Positions 11,444 to 20,873 of a DNA stretch of 64,000 nucleotides are shown one piece after another. How positions within the stretch are numbered: the first letter of the stretch is position 1; every line of letters starts with the position of its first letter. The DNA comes from Roseicitreum antarcticum. Its GTDB lineage: Bacteria > Pseudomonadota > Alphaproteobacteria > Rhodobacterales > Rhodobacteraceae. The translations under genes were made by a program, and so were the position numbers. The stretch lies in the NCBI RefSeq assembly GCF_014681765.1, contig NZ_CP061498.1, forward strand, positions 3,299,501 through 3,363,500, in the 5' to 3' direction. Below the pieces are notes generated by a model, which was not told the origin of the DNA, made no database searches, and saw only the letters and a program-made list of their open reading frames with translations.

Positions 11444-11660
11444 GGGCGACAACCTTTATCTGGCGGGATTTGGGGTCGTCATAGCGCCGGGGCGGCAGGG
11501 CTGCAAGCGCGGGGTCGTCCCGCGATCCAGCGGAAGGCCGCTGGCGCGGCCTGCACCTTCACGGGCGCCGCGCTGGGCGCGCGGCGGGGGTACTTTGGTG
11601 TTTGCGCCGGTTGGCGGGCGGCAGCGTCCGTGCCATGGGGAAGGGGCGCGCCGCCGGGGG

Positions 11661-12437
11661 TCAGGCTTCCGGGGCGGCTGGGTCCGCGTCGGGCGTGTCC
11701 GAGTCGACATCGGGCTGGCCGTCACCAGTCGCGCGAAAGCCCAAAGCCACGACATATTTTTCGGAACTGTCGGCGCGGCTGGCGGGGGGTTTGACGTTGG
11801 CGACGGTCTTGAAGCGCTTTTTCAACAGCGCCTGCAACTCGCCCTCAGCCCCGCCAGCCAGCACCTTGGCGACGAAGGTGCCGCCCTCGGCCAGCACGTC
11901 GAAGGCGAAATAGGCCGCCGCTTCACACAACGCGATGATGCGCAGGTGGTCGGTCTGCTTGTGGCCTGAGGACGAAGCCGCCATATCCGACATCACCACA
12001 TCGGCCTGACCGCCCAGCCAGTCCTTGACCTGCGCTTCGGCGCCGTCGGCCAGAAAGTCCAGCACATGCACATCGGCCCCAGCCAGCGGCGTGACCTCTT
12101 GCAGGTCTACGCCCAGCACGGTGCCCACGCGTTTGCCCTGTTTGTCCCCCAGAGCGTTTACGCGCTTGACCGCAATTTGCAGCCAGCCGCCTGGCGCACA
12201 GCCAAGATCGACCACCCGCGCGCCGGGCACGAGGAAGCGGTATTTGTCATCCAGTTCGAGGATCTTGTAGGCCGCGCGGCCACGATAGCCGTCACGCTTG
12301 GCGGCGACGACATAGGGGTCGTTCAACTGCCGTTCCAGCCAGCGGGTCGAGGACAGGCGGCGCCCTTTGGCTGTTTTCACCTTCACCCGCAACTCGCGCT
12401 GACCGCGCCCAGAGGTGTTCTTGCCGTTGGTGGTCAT
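11661..12437 (-). CDS. rlmE: 23S rRNA (uridine-2'-O-)-methyltransferase RlmE
   Basis: A 258-residue FtsJ/RrmJ-type SAM-dependent methyltransferase, expected to methylate U2552 of 23S rRNA. The SAM motif reads [11 protein letters not shown]. The K-D-K-E catalytic tetrad can be placed in [27 protein letters not shown] and SSEKYVVA. A basic N-terminus ([14 protein letters not shown]) suits rRNA binding. It follows ppx by 18 bases, so the two are surely co-transcribed. The acidic tail of about 20 residues is an addition to the E. coli form. Confidence 0.93.
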   Translation of the reverse strand: MTTNGKNTSGRGQRELRVKVKTAKGRRLSSTRWLERQLNDPYVVAAKRDGYRGRAAYKILELDDKYRFLVPGARVVDLGCAPGGWLQIAVKRVNALGDKQGKRVGTVLGVDLQEVTPLAGADVHVLDFLADGAEAQVKDWLGGQADVVMSDMAASSSGHKQTDHLRIIALCEAAAYFAFDVLAEGGTFVAKVLAGGAEGELQALLKKRFKTVANVKPPASRADSSEKYVVALGFRATGDGQPDVDSDTPDADPAAPEA

Positions 12438-12455
12438 GTCGCGTCCTTTGCTTGG

Positions 12456-13598
12456 TCAGGTGACATCCAGCACCCCGTCGCGGTTCATCTGGGCATAGAG
12501 CAGCCCTTCGCGCAGGCCCCGGTCGGCCACTGACATGGTATCGGTGGGCCAGACCCGCATCAGCGCCATCAAGATCGCCGCGCCTGACATGATCAGCCCG
12601 TGGCGTTCGCGCCCGATGCGTGGGTCGGTGCGCCGCCCCTCCGGACCCAATGCCAGGTAATCGCGGATTACCCGATCAATCTGATCGGAGGTCATGCGCA
12701 GCCCATCAACCTTGTTGCGATCATAGCGTTTGAGGCCGAGGAACGATGCGGCGACCGTGGTTATCGTGCCCGACGTGCCGATGATCTGAAAACCTTCGCG
12801 CGGTTGCGGGTGGTCGTAGGGCGAGAAATCCGCCAGTTGTTCCTCGAAGAACCAACTCATCAGGGCAAACCGGGCGGCATCGTCTTGCACATCGCCGAAC
12901 TGGTCGCGCAGGGTGGCCACGCCCAGCGGCACGCTGATCCAGTCAACGACCCGGGCGCCTGAGGGGGCATCCGCGCCCTCGAAGCTTTGGTGCATGTCCA
13001 TGATGGCCCGGCGACGCCGCGCAGGGGGCACGGTGGACAAGTCGATCCACACCAGTTCGGTTGACCCGCCACCGATGTCGATTACCAGCAGTTGCTCGGT
13101 GCGCGCCGACACCAGCGGGGCGCAAGACACGACGGCAAGCCGCGCTTCTTCCTCGGGCGGGATGATTTCCAGCCGCAGGCCAGTCTCGCGCTGGACCTTG
13201 TTGATGAACTCACGCGCGTTGCGGGCACGACGACATGCCTCGGTCGCGACAAGGCGCATGCTGCGCACGCTGTGCTTGTCCAGCTTGGCGCGACAGATCC
13301 GAAGTGCCTGCACGGTACGCTCCATCGGGGCATGGGACAGCTTGCCCAATGCCTCAAGGCCCGTACCGAGTTCGACAGCCTTGGAAAAGCTGTCGACAAC
13401 CTCAAACTGCGCGCCGCGGGGGCGGGCGATCAGCATTCGGCAACTGTTCGTACCCAAATCGAGCGCGGCATAAAGCCCCGCCCCGTCGGGCTTGGTCTGG
13501 CGCGGCGGCTCGACCGAATACGGTTTATACGCCGCGCGGGGGCGACGTCTGGACGGTTTCGGGTGCGCGCCCACGCCTGCGGGACGCTCGGGCGCCAT
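12456..13598 (-). CDS. Ppx/GppA-family exopolyphosphatase
   Basis: A 380-residue member of the ASKHA-fold Ppx/GppA phosphatases, which hydrolyse polyphosphate and/or pppGpp. After a basic, proline-rich N-terminus of about 45 residues comes ALDLGTNSCRMLIA (phosphate loop 1), then VATEACRRARN, the IDIGGGSTELVW phosphate 2 motif, and GTSGTITTVAA near the hinge. It lacks the C-terminal HD-like domain of long Ppx proteins, so it is the short form. First gene of a two-gene unit with rlmE. Confidence 0.88.
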   Translation of the reverse strand: MAPERPAGVGAHPKPSRRRPRAAYKPYSVEPPRQTKPDGAGLYAALDLGTNSCRMLIARPRGAQFEVVDSFSKAVELGTGLEALGKLSHAPMERTVQALRICRAKLDKHSVRSMRLVATEACRRARNAREFINKVQRETGLRLEIIPPEEEARLAVVSCAPLVSARTEQLLVIDIGGGSTELVWIDLSTVPPARRRRAIMDMHQSFEGADAPSGARVVDWISVPLGVATLRDQFGDVQDDAARFALMSWFFEEQLADFSPYDHPQPREGFQIIGTSGTITTVAASFLGLKRYDRNKVDGLRMTSDQIDRVIRDYLALGPEGRRTDPRIGRERHGLIMSGAAILMALMRVWPTDTMSVADRGLREGLLYAQMNRDGVLDVT

Positions 13599-13861
13599 AG
13601 ATCGCCCTCCATTTCAAGTTGATGACAGAGTAATCCCTTGCCGCCCCCGACGCAAGCGCCTGCGACCTAGCATCGCCGCATTGTCAGGTTTCATCAAGGA
13701 CATGAAAATTATTCAATCCCGGCATGCCCGTGCAGGCTGGCCATCCTGTGCGGCCATGGCCTAAAACCGATCCCAGCCGGTTCATCGCCAATGCGCGACG
13801 GCGGGCGGACATGAGGGTGGCCCGTATCAGGCGGGCAGAAACAGCAGCGGGGCGCAGGATT

Positions 13862-14158
13862 ATGGCATCGGTGACTATCGTTTACTGGCGGGATATTCCT
13901 GCGCAGGTGATCGTCGGCAAGGGACGGCGGGCGCACAAGGTGCAGCTTTCCGAACGGTTCGAACAGGCGATCGACCGCTGCGCCATGAAGATCGGCGCGA
14001 AAGAGGCGGATGCCTATCTGGCCGAATGGCGCAAGGCCGCCCCCGTAGAGGTCGCAGGCGACGATCAGGAGGTCGCTGCCGCAGAGGCGGCGCGGCTGGA
14101 AGCCACCTATGACACAGAGAAGCTGAAAGCGCTGATTGCCAATGAGGGCCGTGCGTGA
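13862..14158 (+). CDS. Virulence-factor-family small protein (PF13769 type)
   Basis: I start the gene at the ATG giving MASVTIVYWRDIPAQVIVGKG, since family members begin this way; the result is 98 residues and GCAGGAT lies just before it. The open frame runs further upstream without a match. The family is called 'virulence factor' only by old naming. In roseobacters it sits next to MTHFR-like and methyl-THF methyltransferase genes, as here, so a role in one-carbon metabolism is more likely. First gene of a three-gene unit with gaps of 33 and 12 bases. Confidence 0.75.
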   Translation: MASVTIVYWRDIPAQVIVGKGRRAHKVQLSERFEQAIDRCAMKIGAKEADAYLAEWRKAAPVEVAGDDQEVAAAEAARLEATYDTEKLKALIANEGRA

Positions 14159-14191
14159 GGCAGCGATCGCGTCAAAAGGCTGAGGCATCCC

Positions 14192-15100
14192 ATGGCACTT
14201 CTGAACTTTCGTCAACAGGTTGACACCCCTGCGGCAAGCGGCGCGATGCAGGCGCTGTTGCAGGGCTATTCGATCGAGGTGATGCCGCGCACCGCCGCGA
14301 AGATCGACGATTTCCGCGCGTTGCTGCCCGTTGGCACGCGGGTCTACATCGCCCATATCGACGGCACGCCGCTGGCGGACATGGTGACGACGGCGGCGCG
14401 CCTGCGGGCCGATGGCTTTGCGCCCATGCCGCACATTCCCGCGCGGTTGATCCGCAACCGGGCAGCGCTGGCCGACCTGATCGCGCGCTATCGTGGCGAG
14501 GCCGGGGTGACGCAGGCGCTGCTGCTGGCCGGCGGGGTCGCGCAGCCGGCAGGGGATTTCGCGTCCTCCATGCAGCTGATGGAGACAGGGCTGTTCGACG
14601 GCTTTCGCCGCCTGCATTTGGCCGGGCACCCGGAAGGCAACCGCGACATTGACCGCGACGGCGGCGATGCCGCTGTGATGGAAGCGCTGCGCTGGAAACA
14701 GGATTTCGCCAACCGCACTGACGCGGAAATGGCGATTGTCACCCAGTTTGCGTTCGAAGCTGCGCCCCTGATCGCCTGGGCCGACCGGCTGGCAGCCGAA
14801 GGCATCACGCTGCCGATTCACCTGGGCATAGCCGGGCCCGCAAAGCTGCAAACGATGCTGAAATTCGCGATTGCCTGCGGTGTAGGCCCGTCGCTGCGGG
14901 TGTTGCAAAAGCGCGCGAAGGATGTGACCAAGCTGCTGACACCGTTTGAACCGACGCAACTGGTCCGCGATCTGGCCGCGCATAAGGCGCGACACCCGGA
15001 TTTCGGGGTCCAGTCCCTGCATTTCTTCCCGCTGGGCGGGATCGTCCCCAATGCCCGATGGGCCGCTGATCATGGCGCGCCCGGGGCTGCCAACCGATAG
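14192..15100 (+). CDS. Methylenetetrahydrofolate reductase-like protein
   Basis: A 302-residue TIM-barrel protein of the MetF-like family. The strings GTRVYIAHIDG, GFAPMPHIPAR, LLLAGGVAQPAGDF and HLAGHPEGNRDID follow the order of the methylene-THF reductase fold; FPLGGIVPNARWA closes it. It differs from standard MetF, so it may be the specialised form that works beside corrinoid-dependent methyl transfer, reducing or oxidising methylene/methyl-THF. Second gene of the C1 module. Confidence 0.78.
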   Translation: MALLNFRQQVDTPAASGAMQALLQGYSIEVMPRTAAKIDDFRALLPVGTRVYIAHIDGTPLADMVTTAARLRADGFAPMPHIPARLIRNRAALADLIARYRGEAGVTQALLLAGGVAQPAGDFASSMQLMETGLFDGFRRLHLAGHPEGNRDIDRDGGDAAVMEALRWKQDFANRTDAEMAIVTQFAFEAAPLIAWADRLAAEGITLPIHLGIAGPAKLQTMLKFAIACGVGPSLRVLQKRAKDVTKLLTPFEPTQLVRDLAAHKARHPDFGVQSLHFFPLGGIVPNARWAADHGAPGAANR

Positions 15101-15112
15101 GAACCCACTGCC

Positions 15113-16105
15113 ATGACCCGCACCGTGATCGAGTCGAAGACCAAAACCGTTGTCATCGGTTTTGATGAGCCGTTCTGCGTGATCGGCGAGCGTATCAACC
15201 CGACCGGGCGCAAGAAACTGGCCGCCGAGCTGGAGGCCGGGGATTTCAGCACGGTAGAGCGTGATGCGCTGGAACAGGTGGCCTGCGGGGCAATGGTGCT
15301 GGACGTGAACTCGGGTGCGGTGTTTACCAACAAAATGGCCGAAGATCCGCGCTATGCCGACAACAACTTCGTTGAGCCGCCGCTGATGCGCGAGCTGATC
15401 TTGCGCATTCAGGCGATCACCGACACGCCGCTGTGCATCGACAGTTCCGTGCCCGGCGCGCTGGAAGAGGGGCTGAAAGCGGCCAATGGACGCCCCCTCC
15501 TGAACTCGGTAACGGGTGAGGAAGAGCGTCTGGAACTGGTGCTGCCGCTGGTCAAGAAATACAACGTGCCGGTGGTGGCGATCTCGAACGACGACACCGG
15601 CATTTCTGAAGATCCCGATGTGCGGTTCGCCGTGGCCAAAAAGATTGTCGAGCGTGCAGCGGATTTCGGCATTCCCGCGCATGATATCGTGGTCGATCCA
15701 CTGGTGATGCCGATCGGCGCCATGTCTTCGGCAGGGCAGCAGGTGTTCACGCTGGTACGGCGGTTGCGCGATGAACTGGGGGTAAACACCACCTGCGGGG
15801 CGTCGAACATCTCGTTCGGGTTGCCGCACCGGCACGGTATCAACGCAGCTTTCCTGCCCATGGCCATCGGCGCGGGCATGACCAGCGCGATCATGAACCC
15901 CGTACGTTCGGTCGAGATGGAGGCGATCCGCGCCGCCAACTTCTTGATGAACCACGATGCGAACGGGGCCGAATGGATCCGCTTTTCGCGCGTGCTCGAT
16001 GCCGTCAAGGAAGGCGCAAGCTTTGCCGAAGCTTCGGCCGCAGCAGCAGCAGGCGGGGCGGCGGGGGGGCGGTCCGGGCGCGGCGCACGGCGGCGCAACG
16101 CCTGA
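15113..16105 (+). CDS. Methyltetrahydrofolate:corrinoid methyltransferase (pterin-binding) family
   Basis: A 330-residue pterin-binding TIM barrel of the DHPS/AcsE/MtgA type. Diagnostic strings are GERINPTGRKK at the start, VLDVNSGAV, PLCIDSSVPGALE, LLNSVTGEEER, AISNDDTG and GASNISFGLPHR. These match methyl-THF methyltransferases that hand methyl groups between THF and a corrinoid protein. The last 35 residues are a low-complexity Ala/Gly then Arg-rich tail. No corrinoid protein or MttB-type partner is in the window, so its donor must be encoded elsewhere. Confidence 0.82.
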   Translation: MTRTVIESKTKTVVIGFDEPFCVIGERINPTGRKKLAAELEAGDFSTVERDALEQVACGAMVLDVNSGAVFTNKMAEDPRYADNNFVEPPLMRELILRIQAITDTPLCIDSSVPGALEEGLKAANGRPLLNSVTGEEERLELVLPLVKKYNVPVVAISNDDTGISEDPDVRFAVAKKIVERAADFGIPAHDIVVDPLVMPIGAMSSAGQQVFTLVRRLRDELGVNTTCGASNISFGLPHRHGINAAFLPMAIGAGMTSAIMNPVRSVEMEAIRAANFLMNHDANGAEWIRFSRVLDAVKEGASFAEASAAAAAGGAAGGRSGRGARRRNA

Positions 16106-16476
16106 GCTTTGGTGCTGCAAACCCGTTTTGAACCGGTGCCGGGCGGCAAGGTGCTCTGGTCAGTACTCCGAACCGCGATTGGTCTGGGGTTGATTGGAAA
16201 ACGCGCCGTTTTTCGCCGCCCGTGCAGACCAATCTGAAGCTTGCCCGTTTTCCCATGCATGACCCAAAGTCAACGCCTTCCCCGCCGGGGGAGGCAGCAT
16301 CGCGTCGGATCTGAGCCAGCGCCCGGACCACGCCGCCCGCAGCGCGCGGTCCGTGCATCCGATGCGCGGGCAGTACCGGACAACGGTGGTATCGGCTTCG
16401 ATGCGTCAATCCCCCTCGACCCGATGTGTAAACTTTGCTAGACAGTCTGTGTATTCCCCACCGAAGGTCCTCCAGC
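16106..16476. other. 371-base intergenic region before bciB
   Basis: No gene or RNA recognised on either strand. It must hold the end of the C1 operon and the promoter of bciB, but I see no strong terminator or promoter hexamers. Confidence 0.4.
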
Positions 16477-17802
16477 ATGCAACACGCCACCGACGGTATC
16501 ACTGCGCCCTCTTTTGGTGGCGCGCCGCGTCCCGGGCTTTGCACGGATTGCGGCATATCGCGGATCGGCGATGGCAAGGATTGCGGGCGCGCCTGCCAGT
16601 TCATCCAGCCGGATTATCCCGGCCTTGAACGCCAGGTACACGGCCGCACCCCGCGGCCAGACGCGCCCGAGGAGGGGTTCTTTGGCGTAACCCAAACCAT
16701 GCTGCGCGCGCGTCTGTCGCCGCCCGCAGACGGGGCGCAATGGACCGGCATCACCACGACGCTGGCCGCGAAGCTGCTGGAAACCGGCGCGGTCGATGCC
16801 GTGCTGACCGTCGCGCCTGATCCGTCCGATCGCTGGAAGCCGCTGCCGGTGATCGTGACTGACCCGGCTGCGCTTGCGCAATGTCGCGGCATGCGCATGG
16901 GCTTTGGCCCCACACTGGCGCTGCTGGAACCGGCGCGCGCCGCAGGCCACCGGCGCATCGCGCTGATCGGTATTCCCTGCCAGGTGCATGCCTTGCGCGC
17001 GCTGGAACGCGATCTGGGGTTTGAACGGATCTATGTGATCGGCACGCCCTGTTCGGACAACACCACGACCGAGAACTTCCACGAATTCCTGGCGCTCTTG
17101 GACGCCAAGCCCGAAACTGTCAGCTATCTGGAGTTTCGCGCGGACTACAAGGTGGAGCTCCGGTTCGACGACGGGCGACCGGCCCGGGTGGTCCCGTTCC
17201 TGAAACTGCCGATCTCGAAGCTCAGGCCTGATTTCTTTCCCATGACATGCAAGACCTGCGTGGATTACACCAACCGGCTGGCAGATATCACCGTAGGCTA
17301 CATGGGCGGCGACGGCGATCAATGGGTGATCGTGCGCAACGCACGCGGGGCCGAGATGCTGCGCCATCTGGAAGACGTGTTGACCGTGAAGCCGCTGACC
17401 GACAAGGGCAAGCGGTCGGGCGCTGTCCGGGGCTTTATGGCCAATACCGAACGTGCGGCGGGCGGGTTGCCATTACGGTCGATGCCAGACTGGGCGCGGC
17501 CCATCGTGGCCTTTTTGCAGCCGCGTATCGGGCCGCGCGGGCTGGAATTCGCCCGCGCCCGGGTCGAGATGAAGGCGATCGAGACAGTGCTGCACCTGCG
17601 CCGCGCCCATCCCGCGCGGGTCAAGAACATGGTCCCGCCGCATGTATGGAACGTAGTGGCCCCCTATGGCCTGACACCCGGGCCAGACGAGGTGCGCGCG
17701 GTCCCCCCGCCTGCGACGGGGACTGCAGAAGGGACCAGCACGGCGGCAGAATCGTCAGCAGAACCGTTGGCCGGTTCGTCCACATTACCCTCAGACGGCT
17801 AA
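16477..17802 (+). CDS. bciB: Divinyl (proto)chlorophyllide 8-vinyl-reductase, ferredoxin-type (BciB)
   Basis: A 441-residue FrhB/HCAR-family iron-sulfur flavoprotein. The sequence follows cyanobacterial BciB along its length: an N-terminal cysteine cluster (CTDCGIS...DCGRAC), QWTGITTTLA, IGIPCQVHALRALE, VIGTPCSDNTT, CKTCVDYTNRLADITVGYMG and WVIVRNARG. BciB reduces the 8-vinyl group in (bacterio)chlorophyll synthesis using ferredoxin. The start is the ATG of MQHATDG. The C-terminal 45 residues are low complexity. It is monocistronic with no other bch gene in view; related flavoproteins of the same family remain an alternative. Confidence 0.72.
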   Translation: MQHATDGITAPSFGGAPRPGLCTDCGISRIGDGKDCGRACQFIQPDYPGLERQVHGRTPRPDAPEEGFFGVTQTMLRARLSPPADGAQWTGITTTLAAKLLETGAVDAVLTVAPDPSDRWKPLPVIVTDPAALAQCRGMRMGFGPTLALLEPARAAGHRRIALIGIPCQVHALRALERDLGFERIYVIGTPCSDNTTTENFHEFLALLDAKPETVSYLEFRADYKVELRFDDGRPARVVPFLKLPISKLRPDFFPMTCKTCVDYTNRLADITVGYMGGDGDQWVIVRNARGAEMLRHLEDVLTVKPLTDKGKRSGAVRGFMANTERAAGGLPLRSMPDWARPIVAFLQPRIGPRGLEFARARVEMKAIETVLHLRRAHPARVKNMVPPHVWNVVAPYGLTPGPDEVRAVPPPATGTAEGTSTAAESSAEPLAGSSTLPSDG

Positions 17803-17968
17803 GCCGCCCCCATCGCGGGCGGGGCTCATCGCCCGCACGCGTGTTCGCCGCCCAGAGTGTGCCTGCAATGCTGATTTCGGCACCACGCACCGGCGCTGTA
17901 TCCCCGCCGTGACCGGCTGCCGCATCATCAAAGGCCGCCCCCGTGACAGGGATTGGCCGACAAGCGCA

Positions 17969-17999
17969 GGCACGCCCCGCCTAAGTCGCGGGGTGCGCC
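17969..17999. terminator. GC-rich hairpin between convergent genes
   Basis: GGCACGCCCCGC and GCGGGGTGCGCC form an imperfect 12-bp stem with a 7-base loop, just past the end of the minus-strand oxidoreductase and after bciB. No U-run is visible; a bidirectional transcript end is possible. Confidence 0.35.
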
Positions 18000-18008
18000 T
18001 CCGCCACG

Positions 18009-19343
18009 TCAGGCCTCTTCAGGCGCAGGGCGCAGCGGGCCGTCGCGCCAAAGTGCTGCGGCCATGCCGGCGCGCAGCAACAGCTTGCGTGGCAGCGGAA
18101 AGCGCGGCGGCGGGCGTTTGAACAGGGCGGGCGTGGTGTCTGGCAGTCCCATCAGCGCGGGGGCAATCCGGCGGCCCCCTTCGGACGCTGCTGCCACGCC
18201 GTTGCCGTGCCAGCCAAGCGCGGCAAACAGCCCCTCCGCCCCCGGCACTGGACCGCAGAACGGCGCCATCGACCCGGTCAGACAGACCAGCCCGGACCAG
18301 TCATGGGTGGTTTCGGCCTGCGCAAAGGCGGGGAACATCGCCTCGAACTCGGCCCGCGCGCGGGCGGTGAAGCGGGCAAGCCGCTCGGGCTGGGCCGACA
18401 CCCCGCCGCGCGCGCCAAACAGGAACCGCCCGTCGGGCAGAAGGCGGAAGTAATGCAGCATGGTGCGCGAATCGTAGGTCATCAAGTGCGAGGTCCAGCC
18501 CTGCGCTTCCCTCTCGGCGAGACTCAAGGGGCGGGTGACGATGATGGTAGAGAGGGCTGGCAGAATGCGGCGTGACAACCAGCGGGGCAGGCGTTCATCG
18601 CTGTAGCCGTTGGTGGCGATCAGTACGCGGCGGGCCTGCACCTGCGCCGCGCCGGTCCGCAGGCTCCACAGGCCATTGGCATGGTCGAGGGTCTTGACCG
18701 GGCTGTCACCGTAGATTCGGACCCCGGCGGCCTGTGCGGCCACCGCCAGCCCGCGCGCGTATTTCAGCGGGTGCAGGGGAAACCCCTCAGGCCGATAGGT
18801 GCCGCCCCATGCGGTGGCGCAGTTCAGCCCGGCGTCGCGCAGGGCCGCGCGGCCCCAAAGCTGCACGCCGTCCGCGCCCTGTTGCGCCTGCATGGCAGCC
18901 CATGTGCGGGCGGAATGCGCCAGCAGCACTTCGCCGGCCGGGCCTCGGTCGGCGTCGATGCCATAGCGGGCCAGATTATCGGCCACGCGGTCGATCGCGC
19001 GTTGCTGGTAGCTGTCGAATTCGGGCGCCGCGAGGGCGCCGACACGGCGGGTGATCTGCGCAGGCGACAAATTCGCGCCCCCAAGGCAGCAAAACCCGCC
19101 GTTGCGCCCCGATGCGCCCCAACCGGGCGCTGCGGCGTCCAGGACCACCACCTCGGCGCCGAACCGCTCCCGCAATTCCAGCGCCGCGTTCAGCCCGGCA
19201 TAGCCCGCGCCGATGATCGCGACATCGGCTGTCACGGGCCCGGTCAGGGTGGGGCAGGGCGGCAGCGCGGGGCTACTGGCGCGCCAGTAGCTTTCCGGCC
19301 AAATATCGGGGGTATAGGCGGCGGGTTCATAAAGATAGGACAT
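18009..19343 (-). CDS. FAD-dependent amine oxidase (gamma-glutamylputrescine oxidase-like)
   Basis: A 444-residue DAO-family flavoenzyme. The dinucleotide fold is VAIIGAGYAGLNAALELRE at about residues 44-62, followed by WGASGRNGGFC, the string typical of PuuB-like gamma-glutamylputrescine oxidases. The C-terminal GLFAALGWHGNGVAAA closes the FAD site. The N-terminal YTPDIWPESYW also fits PuuB-like enzymes. It is divergent from agmatinase over 68 bases, and agmatinase makes putrescine, which supports a polyamine-catabolic role (inference). Confidence 0.75.
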   Translation of the reverse strand: MSYLYEPAAYTPDIWPESYWRASSPALPPCPTLTGPVTADVAIIGAGYAGLNAALELRERFGAEVVVLDAAAPGWGASGRNGGFCCLGGANLSPAQITRRVGALAAPEFDSYQQRAIDRVADNLARYGIDADRGPAGEVLLAHSARTWAAMQAQQGADGVQLWGRAALRDAGLNCATAWGGTYRPEGFPLHPLKYARGLAVAAQAAGVRIYGDSPVKTLDHANGLWSLRTGAAQVQARRVLIATNGYSDERLPRWLSRRILPALSTIIVTRPLSLAEREAQGWTSHLMTYDSRTMLHYFRLLPDGRFLFGARGGVSAQPERLARFTARARAEFEAMFPAFAQAETTHDWSGLVCLTGSMAPFCGPVPGAEGLFAALGWHGNGVAAASEGGRRIAPALMGLPDTTPALFKRPPPRFPLPRKLLLRAGMAAALWRDGPLRPAPEEA

Positions 19344-19411
19344 CGGGGCACCGGGGGCTGGCGCTGCGCTTTGGCGCGGCTACATTTCATTTACAGGATA
19401 CGGAGTAGCTG

Positions 19412-20380
19412 ATGGCACTGGAAGACGCAAAAACCGAAGTGGACACCGCCTTCACCCGCGCATCACGGCGCGGGCTTGCGTATGAGAATACCTTCGGCGG
19501 CGCGACCAGCTTCCTGCGCCGCAGCTATACAAAGGATTTGCGTGGGGCAGATCTGGCGGTGACCGGCGTGCCCTTCGATCAGGCCGTGACCAACCGCACC
19601 GGTGCCCGGCTGGGACCGCGCGCCCTCCGCGAGGCCAGTGCCTTGCAGGCTTTCGACCCGCCTTATGGCTGGGGGTTCGACCCTTTGTCGGAATTCTCGA
19701 TTGTCGATTATGGCGATCTGGCGTTCGATTATGCCAAGGTCAACGATTTCCCCGATACGCTGACTGCGCATGTTCGCGGTATTCTGGCAGCGGGTGCTGG
19801 GTCGCTGGCGCTGGGGGGGGATCACTATATAACCCTGCCGATTCTGCGCGCCTACGCAGAGGTTTTCGGGCCGATGTCGGTCATCCAGTTCGACGCGCAT
19901 TCCGACCTCTGGCAGGATGATGATTTTAGTCGCATCGACCATGGCACGATGATGTACAAGGCGGTGAAGCTGGGCTATGTAGACCCGGCACGGTCGGTTC
20001 AGATCGGCATCCGCACGGAATGCCCTGACTACCTCGGCTTCCACGTCATCGACGCCTTTGAGGTCCATCGCGACGGGCCAGCGGCCGCTGCCGCCCGGGC
20101 GAAGGCGATCGTGGGCGATGCGCCGACATATCTGACCTTCGATATTGATGCGCTGGACCCCGCTTTTGCACCGGGCACCGGCACGCCGGTCTGGAACGGG
20201 ATCACGGCCAATCAGGCGGCCGTCATGCTGCGCGCGCTGGCGGGAATCGATCTGAAGGGGGGCGATGTTGTCGAGGTCTCACCGCCCTTTGATCCGACCG
20301 GCGTCACCGCGATCATGGGGGCGCATGTCGCCATGGAACTGTTGTGTCTGTATTGCTGGAACTTGTGGGGAAAGAAATGA
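19412..20380 (+). CDS. speB: Agmatinase
   Basis: A 322-residue ureohydrolase with the full binuclear manganese set: GGDHYITLP, FDAHSDLW, and FDIDALDPAFAPGTGTPV. The AHSD variant and the overall layout match agmatinases more than arginases. It would hydrolyse agmatine to putrescine and urea. It is divergent from a PuuB-like oxidase and overlaps the next gene by ATGA, so the DUF1499 protein is co-translated. Confidence 0.9.
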   Translation: MALEDAKTEVDTAFTRASRRGLAYENTFGGATSFLRRSYTKDLRGADLAVTGVPFDQAVTNRTGARLGPRALREASALQAFDPPYGWGFDPLSEFSIVDYGDLAFDYAKVNDFPDTLTAHVRGILAAGAGSLALGGDHYITLPILRAYAEVFGPMSVIQFDAHSDLWQDDDFSRIDHGTMMYKAVKLGYVDPARSVQIGIRTECPDYLGFHVIDAFEVHRDGPAAAAARAKAIVGDAPTYLTFDIDALDPAFAPGTGTPVWNGITANQAAVMLRALAGIDLKGGDVVEVSPPFDPTGVTAIMGAHVAMELLCLYCWNLWGKK

Positions 20381-20835
20381 TCAAGCTGATTGGAATTGTT
20401 GTACTGCTGGGGCTGGCAGGGTTGATGCTCTTTGTGCGGGTCTCGCCCAATGCGCCCGCTGACTGGCATGAAGACCCCGCACTTGTGCAAAAGCCCTCCA
20501 AGCCCAACGCGCATCTGATTCGGCTGGTCGGCGGCGATGAGATCGCGCCGATCTACGCCCTGACGCCCGAGGCGCTGGCCGAGCGGATCGACCAGATCGC
20601 GCGCGAAGACGGCGCAGAGTTGCTGGCCGGTTCGGTTGCGGACGGGCACATGACCTATATCTCGCGCAGCACGCTGATGGGGTTTCCTGATTTTACCTCG
20701 GTCAAAGTGTCGCGCGCGGGTGACGGCGCGACATTCTCGGCCTTCGCCCGCGCCCGCTTCGGGCAGTCCGACATGGGCGTAAACCGGGCGCGGCTGACGC
20801 GCTGGCTGGCAGCGCTGGAAGACATGGTCGACTGA
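20377..20835 (+). CDS. DUF1499 membrane-anchored protein
   Basis: A 152-residue protein starting MIKLIGIVVLLGLAGLMLF, one membrane anchor, then a DUF1499-type domain (WHEDPA..., ARFGQSDMGVNRARLTRWLAAL). The start is the ATG that overlaps the agmatinase stop as ATGA, which indicates translational coupling. DUF1499 proteins are widespread in alphaproteobacteria and have no settled function. Coupling to speB is suggestive but may only reflect operon packing. Confidence 0.75.
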   Translation: MIKLIGIVVLLGLAGLMLFVRVSPNAPADWHEDPALVQKPSKPNAHLIRLVGGDEIAPIYALTPEALAERIDQIAREDGAELLAGSVADGHMTYISRSTLMGFPDFTSVKVSRAGDGATFSAFARARFGQSDMGVNRARLTRWLAALEDMVD

Positions 20836-20873
20836 GGGCGCGCGGCGGCTGGCTGCTTGCCGGGGCGGCAGCG

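Noticed and set aside
10085-11794. A 569-codon frame antisense to purB
   Set aside because: Shadow of purB; composition typical of reverse-complemented GC-rich coding DNA.
13709-16120. An 803-codon open frame on the minus strand
   Set aside because: It is antisense to the three C1 genes, its translation is Arg/His/Gln-rich without motifs, and it arises from high GC bias.
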